From NCBI GenBank assembly GCA_021779275.1, contig JAJYAX010000066.1:1-7703 (forward strand): a stretch of DNA of 7,703 nucleotides. The letters run 5' to 3'. The position numbers and the translations under genes are program-made. Source of the stretch: Deltaproteobacteria bacterium (GTDB taxonomy: Bacteria; Desulfobacterota; Desulfobulbia; Desulfobulbales; Desulfocapsaceae). This document shows, one piece after another, positions 1 to 6,414 of the stretch. The stretch's first letter is position 1. The number at the start of each line of letters is the position of its first letter. The notes beneath the pieces were generated by a model. The model had not been told where the DNA came from. It saw only the letters and a list, made by a program, of their open reading frames with translations, and did no database searches.

Positions 1-1
1 C

Positions 2-841
2 GTGGCCGGCTGCGGCACTGTATCCGCCGCAGCCGACAGCCTGTTCGTCAGCCAGCCGGCCGTCACCAAGTCCATCAAGAAGCTGGAGATGCTTACCGGC
101 TGCACGCTCTTTGTCCGCAGCTCCAAAGGGGTGAGACTGACCACGGAAGGACAGATTCTGTATGAGTATGTGAAAAACGGCTTTGAATATCTGCAGAACG
201 GCGAGCGGATACTCAAAAAGTTGCAAGACAGGAAGGAAGGTCGGGTCAAGGTGGGCATCAGCAATACGCTGTGCAGATACTATTTCATCCCGCATCTGGA
301 GAAATTTCACCAGAGATATCCCGGCATCAGGATCACCATCGTCAACCGGACCTCACAGGAGACCTTGAAACTGCTGGAAAAGGGGATGATAGATTTCGGC
401 ATCATCAGCATTCCCAAGGAAAGATCTCCGTTTGTCTATCGGGAAGTGTTGACTATCCAGGATATTTTTGTCGCCGGCAGGCAGTATCCCGAACTCAGGA
501 ACCCCATCTCCCTTCAGGCCCTGGGCCGGTATCCGTTGATGATGCTGGAAAAAGACAATGTGACCCGTGCCTATATCGACGGCTACCTGGCCGAAAATAA
601 GGTCGTCCTGCAGCCGGAGATTGAGATCAGCAGCCTGGATTTTCTGGTGGAATTCGCCAGGATCGGCCTGGGTGTGGCCCTGGTGATCAGAAATTTCATC
701 GAGGATGAACTCCGCAGCGGCCTCCTCAGCGAGATCCCCGTGGCGCCGGCCCTGCAGGCCAGGAGGATAGGCATCGTGATGCCGAAAAACCTGCCGCTCT
801 CCATGGCGGCGGAGGCCTTTATCGAATCCATATGCAGCTAG
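2..841 (+). CDS. LysR-type transcriptional regulator, 5'-truncated by window edge
   Basis: This is a DNA-binding regulator of the LysR family, which senses a small ligand in its C-terminal domain. The visible 279 residues start inside the winged helix-turn-helix. The recognition-helix signature SAAADSLFVSQPAVTKSIKK is at residues 8-27, followed by the wing (LFVRSSKGVRLTTEG, about 36-50). A linker helix runs to about residue 75. The type-2 periplasmic-binding-like effector domain starts near GRVKVGISN (about 80) and runs to the end. About 15-20 residues of a normal N-terminus are missing, so the GTG at position 2 is an internal valine and the true start lies outside the window. The reading frame is intact to the TAG at 839-841. 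The effector and target genes cannot be told from the sequence. The next gene is 263 bp away on the same strand and has its own promoter candidate, so co-transcription is unlikely. Family assignment is firm; specific function is unknown. Confidence 0.93.
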   Translation: MAGCGTVSAAADSLFVSQPAVTKSIKKLEMLTGCTLFVRSSKGVRLTTEGQILYEYVKNGFEYLQNGERILKKLQDRKEGRVKVGISNTLCRYYFIPHLEKFHQRYPGIRITIVNRTSQETLKLLEKGMIDFGIISIPKERSPFVYREVLTIQDIFVAGRQYPELRNPISLQALGRYPLMMLEKDNVTRAYIDGYLAENKVVLQPEIEISSLDFLVEFARIGLGVALVIRNFIEDELRSGLLSEIPVAPALQARRIGIVMPKNLPLSMAAEAFIESICS

Positions 842-912
842 GATCTGCGTATCCGTTGCCGGGAGCCGGCCCTCCTTCCGTTCTCTGGAGTTTGCGGGTG
901 ATGTGGAAAAAA

Positions 913-940
913 TTGACACTCCCGAAAATTTTGATAATAT
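913..940 (+). promoter_or_regulatory. Candidate sigma-70-type promoter for the FecR/DUF6600 gene
   Basis: A perfect -35 hexamer TTGACA (913-918) is followed, after a 16-bp spacer, by TAATAT (935-940, four of six matches to TATAAT). The overlapping GATAAT at 933-938 would give only a 14-bp spacer. The surrounding sequence is AT-rich compared with the coding sequence on both sides. Transcription would begin near 947, giving a leader of about 150-160 nt before the ATG at 1105. This is judged by eye from consensus only. Confidence 0.5.
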
Positions 941-964
941 TCAGATTATAGGTGTATCTAGAGT

Positions 965-997
965 AGAAAATTGCTTTTCTGCGACAGAATATCTGTC
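965..997 (+). promoter_or_regulatory. Two adjacent small inverted repeats in the leader (operator or hairpin candidates)
   Basis: AGAAAA (965-970) and TTTTCT (975-980) flank a 4-nt loop. Immediately after, GACAGA (983-988) and TCTGTC (992-997) form a perfect 6-bp dyad around ATA. Both lie downstream of the candidate -10 box. They could be a repressor site or small RNA hairpins. The dyads are directly visible; any function is inference. Confidence 0.3.
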
Positions 998-1104
998 CTA
1001 ATCTGAGGATTGGGAATCATTGGTTGTTTTTTTGAACGGGTTCAGAAGAACCTTTTGTAAGATATCAGAATGGTGCAGTTAAACAATTTAGCGGGGGATA
1101 TTAT

Positions 1105-3666
1105 ATGACCTTTCTCCAACAAAAGTCGCGTTGCGACCGTGTCGTGTTTCTAGTGGTTCTTTTTGCGTGGGCTTTTTTCGCTCCAGTCTCCTATGCCTCG
1201 GATCAGGGGCCGGCTACTATTGCGCGCATATCGTATGTAGATGGTAATTTGTTTCGCTATGTCCTTGCAGAAAAGGACTGGGTCGCAACAACCAAAGACG
1301 CCCCGTTTGGGATGAACGATTCCCTCTATTCAGATGAAAATGGGAAGGCTGAATTCATCGTACCGAACCAAACCTGGATAAGAATCGGCGCAACCACCCA
1401 AATTCAGGCCATATCACTGACGGCGGATGCCAGCGAGGTTGACGTTGCCTCCGGCGTGGCCAGATTCTATAACAAGGGTTCCGATTTGGTAGTTAAGGCC
1501 ACAACGCCCTTTGGATATGTACTTGCACCGGCTGGATCGATTTTCGATCTGTATGTAGGAGACACGTCCATTGAAATAATTGCCATTAGTGGAGACATAG
1601 AATATATCCAAAACGAGCAAAGATATGATGTGAATGCCGGGTCATCCTCCCTGCTGGCAGACGGCCATGTGGTTTCTTCCGGTTCCGGGACCGTTGATCC
1701 CTCTTGGGATAGCTGGAATGGCGACAGAGACAGACTGTGGTCGGAAAGGCTGGAAGCCAGAAGTCAATCCGCAAATTATCTTCCGAGGCAATTGCATGAT
1801 GACGCCAGTGTTTTGGATGAGGATGGAAGATGGGAAAAGGTCTACTATCAGAATGAATACCGTGAGATGTGGAGACCAACCAACGTCGATCCCGAATGGA
1901 GACCTTTTTCCCGCGGCAGATGGGTTGATTATTATGGGGACCAGTGTTGGGTGCCTGCTGAACCGTTTGGCTACGTGACTCACCACTACGGCAACTGGGT
2001 TTTCGTAAATGATGGATGGTTCTGGGATCCGCCGGTTGTGAGAACTGCAGTGAGTGTCGGCCCTGCGGTCAGCGTTGCTTTCGGTTGGTTTCCTGGAAGG
2101 GTGGCATGGATAGGATCGGATGCGAATGTCGGTTGGGTGCCATTGGCCCCGACCGAGGTTTACTATGCTCACAACCATTGGGGGCGGGGCGAAGGAATCT
2201 CCGTGGTCAGCGTAGGAGTACCTCTCCCGGTGGTTGCAATTTCCACCCTGGCCTTTATCTCGGCCGGCCCCATGATAGTACCCCAAAGAGATTTCTATGG
2301 CACGTCCAACTATACAAACGTACGGGTGACAAAGAACGTCAATATTACTAATATTACTAATAATTATACTGCAGCACCAGTAGTTAGCAATAAAGTTGTT
2401 CGAAACCAATATATGAACAATCCCAGTAGGTTCTCTTCTGTCAATACGCCTTTACAGATAAAGCCTGCTGCTGCACTCACTCAGCGAATTGATCATAACG
2501 TGGCTATAGCGAAGAGTGCGGGACCTGCAAATATTTCGTCTCTTCATGCGGCAGCCCAAAATACCAAACGTGCTACTCCAGTGCAGAATGCTGATATTGC
2601 CGTACCTAAAGTCACGAACGCACTGGTCCCTGCGTCCCAGGCCTCCAAGGTTAAGACCCTCTCCAGCCTGCCGACAAGAGAAATCAAAACGAATGCGGTC
2701 AAACCCAATCAGGTTCCGCTTTCTTCACCTGGAACCACCGCCCCCGGCGGACCTGCGCAGCAGCCCGGCCTGACTGGCCCGAGGGGACCGCATACACCTG
2801 GAGCAACAGCCCCCGGCGGACCTGCGCAGCAGCCCGGCCTGACCGGCCCGAGGGGACCGCATACACCTGAAACGACAACCCCCGGTGAAACTACGCAGCA
2901 GCCTGGCCTGACCGGCCCGAGAGGACCACGTACACCTGGAACGACTGCCCCCGGCGGACCTGCGCAGCAGCCCGGCCTGACCGGCCCGAGGGGACCGCAT
3001 ACACCTGGAGCGACAGCCCCCGGCGAATCTGTACAACAGCCCGGCCTGACCGGCCCGAGGGGACCGCATACACCTGGAGCAACAGCCCCCGGCGAAACTG
3101 TGCAGCAGCCCGGCTTGACCGGTCCGAGAGGAACTCGCGCATCTGAGGCTACGGCTCCCCCGGTGTCGGGCCAACAACATGGAGTTGCGGGTTCCAGGCC
3201 GTCGGTAACGACCGATCCCGGCTCAACCACACAGGGCCAGCAGCAACAAAGAGCCCAGGAACAGCAAGGGGCTCAACAGCAGCAGTTGCAGCAGCAACAA
3301 AGGGCTCAGGAACAGCAAAGGGCTCAACAGCAGCAGTTGCAGCAGCAACAAAGAGCTCAGGAACAGCAAAGGGCTCAACAGCAGCAGTTGCAGCAGCAAC
3401 AAAGGGCTCAGGAACAGCAAAGGGCTCAACAGCAGCAGTTGCAGCAGCAACAAAGGGCCCAGGAACAGCAAAGGGCTCAACAGCAGCAGTTGCAGCAGCA
3501 ACAAAGAGCCCAGGAACAGCAAAGGGCTCAACAGCAGCAGTTGCAGCAGCAAAGAGCCCAGGAACAGCAAAGGGCTCAGCAACAACAGCATCAGACCAAT
3601 CCGCAGCAACAAGACGCGCTGCGGAAGTTGTGCCAGCAGAATCCCCAAGACCCCAGATGTAAGTAA
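1105..3666 (+). CDS. Exported FecR/DUF6600-like protein with collagen-like and Gln-rich tandem repeats
   Basis: This is an 853-residue secreted or periplasmic protein of unknown function. Residues 1-31 form a Sec signal peptide: basic start, hydrophobic VVFLVVLFAWAFF, and likely cleavage after SYA. Residues about 37-195 resemble the FecR domain (IARISYVDGNL, then a 'TPFGYVLAPAGSIFDL' segment). Residues about 238-350 are Trp/Tyr-rich and match the DUF6600 style, with recurring G-x-W and W-x-P elements (GRWEKVYY, MWRP, GRWVDYYGDQCWVP, GNWVFVNDGWFWDPP). An Asn/Thr-rich stretch (NVNITNITNNYT, 411-422) and a polar linker follow. Residues 545-682 are six collagen-like repeats and 712-829 are seven Gln-rich repeats. 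The tail contains Cys843 and Cys852. The ATG at 1105 follows GCGGGGG by about 7 nt. Family members are usually exported and often end in low-complexity tails. No iron-signalling partner (FecI-type sigma factor or TonB receptor) is present here, so a FecR-type anti-sigma role is not supported. Surface or matrix binding is possible but is inference. Confidence 0.85.
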   Translation: MTFLQQKSRCDRVVFLVVLFAWAFFAPVSYASDQGPATIARISYVDGNLFRYVLAEKDWVATTKDAPFGMNDSLYSDENGKAEFIVPNQTWIRIGATTQIQAISLTADASEVDVASGVARFYNKGSDLVVKATTPFGYVLAPAGSIFDLYVGDTSIEIIAISGDIEYIQNEQRYDVNAGSSSLLADGHVVSSGSGTVDPSWDSWNGDRDRLWSERLEARSQSANYLPRQLHDDASVLDEDGRWEKVYYQNEYREMWRPTNVDPEWRPFSRGRWVDYYGDQCWVPAEPFGYVTHHYGNWVFVNDGWFWDPPVVRTAVSVGPAVSVAFGWFPGRVAWIGSDANVGWVPLAPTEVYYAHNHWGRGEGISVVSVGVPLPVVAISTLAFISAGPMIVPQRDFYGTSNYTNVRVTKNVNITNITNNYTAAPVVSNKVVRNQYMNNPSRFSSVNTPLQIKPAAALTQRIDHNVAIAKSAGPANISSLHAAAQNTKRATPVQNADIAVPKVTNALVPASQASKVKTLSSLPTREIKTNAVKPNQVPLSSPGTTAPGGPAQQPGLTGPRGPHTPGATAPGGPAQQPGLTGPRGPHTPETTTPGETTQQPGLTGPRGPRTPGTTAPGGPAQQPGLTGPRGPHTPGATAPGESVQQPGLTGPRGPHTPGATAPGETVQQPGLTGPRGTRASEATAPPVSGQQHGVAGSRPSVTTDPGSTTQGQQQQRAQEQQGAQQQQLQQQQRAQEQQRAQQQQLQQQQRAQEQQRAQQQQLQQQQRAQEQQRAQQQQLQQQQRAQEQQRAQQQQLQQQQRAQEQQRAQQQQLQQQRAQEQQRAQQQQHQTNPQQQDALRKLCQQNPQDPRCK
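2737..3219 (+). repeat. 69-bp tandem repeat encoding 23-residue collagen-like units
   Basis: Six in-frame 69-bp units (2737-3150) are followed by a degenerate seventh (3151-3219). The protein unit is close to TAPGGPAQQPGLTGPRGPH plus TPGA. Each unit contains the short Gly-X-Y run GLT-GPR-GPH, interrupted by the TPGATAPGGPAQQP spacer. Units 1, 2 and 4 share the GGPAQQ variant. Units 3, 5 and 6 carry GETTQQ, GESVQQ and GETVQQ. The sixth unit ends differently (GTRASEA) and the seventh keeps only QQHGVAGSR. High nucleotide identity between units points to recent duplication or gene conversion. Confidence 0.95.
3238..3591 (+). repeat. 51-bp tandem repeat encoding 17-residue Gln-rich units
   Basis: Six 51-bp units (3238-3543) and a seventh of 48 bp that lacks one Gln codon (3544-3591) encode QQQQRAQEQQRAQQQQL. 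Unit 1 has Gly in place of the second Arg, and the last unit ends in His instead of Leu. The nucleotide differences between units are almost all in the first Arg-Ala codons (AGA/AGG, GCC/GCT), which occur in mixed combinations as expected from unit shuffling. The array stays in frame because the unit is a multiple of three. Copy number may be unstable and prone to assembly collapse. Confidence 0.95.
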
Positions 3667-3672
3667 GATACC

Positions 3673-3710
3673 GCCCGCCCGCATGGCAAGAGACCGCAAC
3701 GCGGGCGGGC
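3673..3710 (+). terminator. GC-rich hairpin after the repeat-protein gene, probable transcription terminator
   Basis: A perfect 10-bp stem, GCCCGCCCGC (3673-3682) with GCGGGCGGGC (3701-3710), encloses an 18-nt loop. It begins six bases after the stop codon at 3664-3666. The sequence after it is TTAACT, not a real U-tract, so it may end transcription weakly or act as an mRNA 3'-end stabiliser. Confidence 0.5.
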
Positions 3711-3723
3711 TTAACTGACTATC

Positions 3724-3773
3724 CAAAAGAAGGAGCAGAGGCGGGAGGGTGCTGTCCCGGCCGTCTCTGCTCC
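3724..3773 (-). terminator. Intrinsic terminator of pyk (minus strand)
   Basis: GGAGCAGAG (3732-3740) pairs with CTCTGCTCC (3765-3773). An inner CGGGA/TCCCG pairing can extend the stem across an internal loop. Read on the minus strand, the stem is followed directly by TTCTTTT (3731-3725), a usable U-tract. It lies about 40 bp past the pyk stop codon, so it fits as the end of the prmA-pyk transcript. Confidence 0.7.
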
Positions 3774-3815
3774 CCGGCCAATCAAAATGGTGTCCCAACC
3801 TCGAGAGCTGCTCTC

Positions 3816-5228
3816 TTATTTCCGGTCCAGCAGGTTCCGGACGGTGCTGATCTCCACATAGGAGGCCCCGTTGTCGGAACCGAAATTCCCCGCCAGAACG
3901 GTGATCAGACTTTCTTCCGTCAGTTCCTGCTGTTCCAGCAACCGGCTGAGCGCGGTCCGCAGAAACTCATGGGAAGGGAGATCCGTCTGCATGAAGGAGG
4001 CATGGACCCCGAAAGACAGCGCCAGCTCCCGCATGACCCGCTTGCTGTAGCATTGGGCAAAAATCGGGTTCTCGCCCCTGTAGGCGACAAGGCTCAGGAT
4101 GGTCTTGCCGCTGATCGTATCGGCAACCAGACCCTTGGTCTTCAGGCGCAGGGAGGCCTTGACCGCGGCCTTGGCCAGATACCCGGTGACGGTTTTTGCG
4201 GATTCGTAGGGGGAATTGGTAAAGGTGCTGAGGCTTGACTCCACCTCCTCGGCAATCCGTGTCATCATCTTGATCGATTCCAGCGGATATCTGCCATAGG
4301 CCGTCTCCGCCGAGAGCATGATGGCGTCGGTATGGTCGAGACAGGCGTTGGCGACGTCGGAGACCTCCGCCCGGGTCGGGCGCGGTGAGGTGACCATGGA
4401 CTGGAGCATCTGGGTGGCAATGATCACAGGTTTTCTGCGGGCGATACATTTTTCGACCAGTCTCTTTTGAATGATCGGGACCCTTTCAGCCGGTATCTCA
4501 ATGGCCAGATCTCCGCGGGCCACCATCACCCCATAGGCGTGGTCGAGAATTTCGTCGATATTATCGACGCCTTCCTGGTTTTCTATCTTGGCGATAATCT
4601 TGATACGGCTCTGTCTGGCATCAAGGATCTCCTGGATGGCAAGAATATCCTCTTTTTGCCGGACAAAGGAATGGGCGATAAAATCGATGTCCTGATCCGC
4701 CGCAAACTCAACAAAAGCCTTGTCCTTTGCGGTAAGCGAGGGGAGATTCCTGATCTTGACCGAAGGCAGGTTGATACTCTTTTTCCCCTTGATGACGCCA
4801 TCGTTTTTTACCTCGCACATCAATTTCCGGGAGTCTTTTTCCTTGACCTCAAGCTCAATCTCGCCGTCGTCGATCAGAATCCTGTCTCCAACGGACAGGT
4901 CATCCACGAAGTTATCGTAACTCACACAGATACAGTCCGCCGTGCATTCACCACTTCTGTCTCCCGCAACACAGATGATATCGCCCGACTTGACCGGGAT
5001 ATCTTTTTTGGCGGGAGTCGTCCTGATCTCCGGCCCCTTCGTATCAATGATGATCGCGATCCGGTCGGACACCTGTCGAACGTTATTGATCACCACCAGG
5101 GCGTCTTCAGGGGCCTGATGGGCGGTGTTGAGCCTGACCACATCCATTCCGGCCTGATGCATCCGGGTCAAAAGAGGGATGTCACACATCTGGTCGGAGA
5201 TTGTCGCAATGATCTTGGTCTTTTTCAT
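3816..5228 (-). CDS. pyk: Pyruvate kinase
   Basis: This cytoplasmic glycolytic enzyme converts phosphoenolpyruvate and ADP to pyruvate and ATP. Its 470 residues match the usual bacterial length. Motifs in order are RLN (32-34), DTKGPEIRT (62-70), the B-domain insert (about 72-160), SFVR (187-190), the catalytic signature [10 protein letters not shown] (211-220) with Lys214 and Glu216, [12 protein letters not shown] (235-246) with metal-binding Asp240, and ATQMLQSM (271-278). The C-terminal domain runs from about 345. The usual R-x-NFSHG motif is replaced by RLNTAHQ, so the Ser that helps bind K+ in the rabbit muscle enzyme is Ala36 here. Glu67, typical of K+-dependent enzymes, is kept. I recall a similar N-terminus (ATIS..CD, RxNTAH) from Bacteroidetes pyruvate kinases. 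The ATG at 5228 follows AAGGCGG on the minus strand. prmA lies 111 bp upstream on the same strand, so the two are probably co-transcribed. The function call is very secure. Confidence 0.97.
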   Translation of the reverse strand: MKKTKIIATISDQMCDIPLLTRMHQAGMDVVRLNTAHQAPEDALVVINNVRQVSDRIAIIIDTKGPEIRTTPAKKDIPVKSGDIICVAGDRSGECTADCICVSYDNFVDDLSVGDRILIDDGEIELEVKEKDSRKLMCEVKNDGVIKGKKSINLPSVKIRNLPSLTAKDKAFVEFAADQDIDFIAHSFVRQKEDILAIQEILDARQSRIKIIAKIENQEGVDNIDEILDHAYGVMVARGDLAIEIPAERVPIIQKRLVEKCIARRKPVIIATQMLQSMVTSPRPTRAEVSDVANACLDHTDAIMLSAETAYGRYPLESIKMMTRIAEEVESSLSTFTNSPYESAKTVTGYLAKAAVKASLRLKTKGLVADTISGKTILSLVAYRGENPIFAQCYSKRVMRELALSFGVHASFMQTDLPSHEFLRTALSRLLEQQELTEESLITVLAGNFGSDNGASYVEISTVRNLLDRK

Positions 5229-5339
5229 GGGGCCGCCTTGTTAATGCTTCCTGAACCTGCTGAGTACATAACTGCATCAATGGTAGGTTTGATTCCGGGA
5301 AAATGCAAGGACGCCCGGTTTTTCGCCGTTCAATTTCCT

Positions 5340-6260
5340 CTATTGACTGCTTTTTTTTGCAAAGAGCAGGGCCGACCATTCTTTTTTGTGCAGATGCCTC
5401 TCCGGACAAAGTCCCCTGTCCGTAAAATGTCTGCTGATCGTCTCCGTCTGCTCTCCCGTCAGGATACCGGAGACGATCAGCTTTCCGCCTGGGGCGGTCA
5501 GTCTGTCCAGATCATCGGACAGCTCAAGGAGGACATCATGGATAATATTGGCAACGACAATGGAAAAAGGTCCCTGCACGGCCGCCAGAGGGGTTGAGGC
5601 AACCGACATTTTCTTTTCCAGGCCATTGCGCAGGACATTTTCAGAGGCGGCAGCCGTCGCCTCCGGATCATTATCGATGCCGACGACCCGGTCCGCGCCG
5701 AACAGGGCCGCAGCCATGCCCAGGATGCCGGTTCCGGTACCCACATCAAGAACGCTTGCGGCAGCCATATCCGGCAGGACGCCCTGCAGCAGTTCCAGAG
5801 ACAGGGTGGTGGTGGCATGGTGCCCGGTCCCGAAGGCCATCCCCGGGTCCATCTCGATGACCCGTTCATCTCCCGCCGCCCGGTATTCCTCCCAGGTCGG
5901 TTTGATCACCAGGCCGGGGATAATCGCAAAGGGCTTGAAATGTTCTTTCCAGGTTGTTCCCCAATCCTCCTCCTCGATGACCGTGCTCGTGATCTCCGGG
6001 ACCGGCGCCCCAAAGATCTCCGCCACTTCCCGGGCATATCCCGTAAGTTGCTCCAGGATCTGTCCCGTCTCGGATTCATCCGGGTTTCTTTTTTCCAGAA
6101 AGGCATTAATTTGAGTGAGCAAGAGGCTGTCATCCACGACTATTTCGACGCCGGCCCCGGTGACTCCCTCCAGAAAATCACTGAGCGCCTCCACAAGGAG
6201 GGGATCGGAGGTAAGGGAGATCTTCAGCCAATACGTTGGTACCTTCTTTGAATTACTCAT
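5340..6260 (-). CDS. prmA: Ribosomal protein L11 methyltransferase
   Basis: PrmA uses S-adenosylmethionine to methylate ribosomal protein L11 in the cytoplasm. The 306 residues are close to the usual length of about 290-310. The N-terminal L11-recognition domain spans roughly 8-95 (YWLKISLTSDP onward). A linker contains DWGTTWKEHFKP (99-110). The Rossmann-type methyltransferase domain carries the family hallmark DPGMAFGTGHHATT (138-151), the AdoMet-binding motif LDVGTGTGILGMAAA (171-185), the acidic motif GIDNDPEA (194-201) and VVANI (235-239). The ATG at 6260 is preceded on the minus strand by GGAG (6270-6267) about six bases away, which supports this start. All key motifs are intact. It is the first gene of the minus-strand pair with pyk and is divergent from the gene at 6415. 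I found no convincing promoter for it in the 154-bp gap. Confidence 0.97.
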   Translation of the reverse strand: MSNSKKVPTYWLKISLTSDPLLVEALSDFLEGVTGAGVEIVVDDSLLLTQINAFLEKRNPDESETGQILEQLTGYAREVAEIFGAPVPEITSTVIEEEDWGTTWKEHFKPFAIIPGLVIKPTWEEYRAAGDERVIEMDPGMAFGTGHHATTTLSLELLQGVLPDMAAASVLDVGTGTGILGMAAALFGADRVVGIDNDPEATAAASENVLRNGLEKKMSVASTPLAAVQGPFSIVVANIIHDVLLELSDDLDRLTAPGGKLIVSGILTGEQTETISRHFTDRGLCPERHLHKKEWSALLFAKKSSQ

Positions 6261-6339
6261 ATTCTTCTCCGTATTTTTGCGGGCTGGTCAAATTGTCAGC
6301 CGGATGTAAAAATCTCATAGCAATGTGAACATCTGATAA

Positions 6340-6345
6340 TATAAT
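6340..6345 (+). promoter_or_regulatory. Candidate -10 box for the GH18-like gene
   Basis: A perfect TATAAT sits at 6340-6345 in an AT-rich patch of the divergent gap, about 70 bp before the ATG at 6415. No good -35 hexamer is found at 16-19 bp spacing, so it would need an activator, or it may be chance in AT-rich DNA. Confidence 0.3.
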
Positions 6346-6414
6346 AGGGGAACACTCAAAGGCCTGGAATAATGCCAGCCCCCTCTCAATGTAATTTAGG
6401 TAAGTTGATACATA

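Noticed and set aside
858..870. GCCGG-GAG-CCGGC hairpin shortly after the regulator stop codon as a terminator
   Set aside because: The stem is only 5 bp and is followed by CCTCCTTCC with no T-tract. It is too weak to call.
2709..3230. Three overlapping minus-strand open frames across the collagen-like repeats
   Set aside because: A 69-bp GC-rich repeat with no stops in several frames creates these automatically. They have no independent domain or ribosome site.
3223..3798. Long minus-strand open frame rich in Leu (LLLLQLLLLSPLLFLG repeats) that looks like a membrane protein
   Set aside because: It is the exact antisense of the Gln-rich repeats. The CAG/CAA-rich array has no stops on the other strand because the unit is a multiple of three. 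The plus-strand frame has the signal peptide, domains and start site.
3803..3815. GAGAG/CTCTC palindrome directly beside the pyk stop codon
   Set aside because: A 5-bp stem with no U-tract on either strand. The stronger minus-strand terminator lies just beyond it.
5229..5339. Possible separate pyk promoter (TTGCAT, 17 bp, TACCAT on the minus strand)
   Set aside because: Both hexamers match consensus poorly. Co-transcription with prmA explains pyk expression as simply.
4467..5597. 376-residue plus-strand open frame across pyk and the start of the prmA 3' region
   Set aside because: It is antisense to pyruvate kinase, whose full catalytic motif set is intact on the minus strand. It resembles no family I know.
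6361..6380. GGC(C)TGG / CCAGCC imperfect hairpin before the GH18-like gene
   Set aside because: It is short, has a bulge, and has no associated signal. It could be chance.
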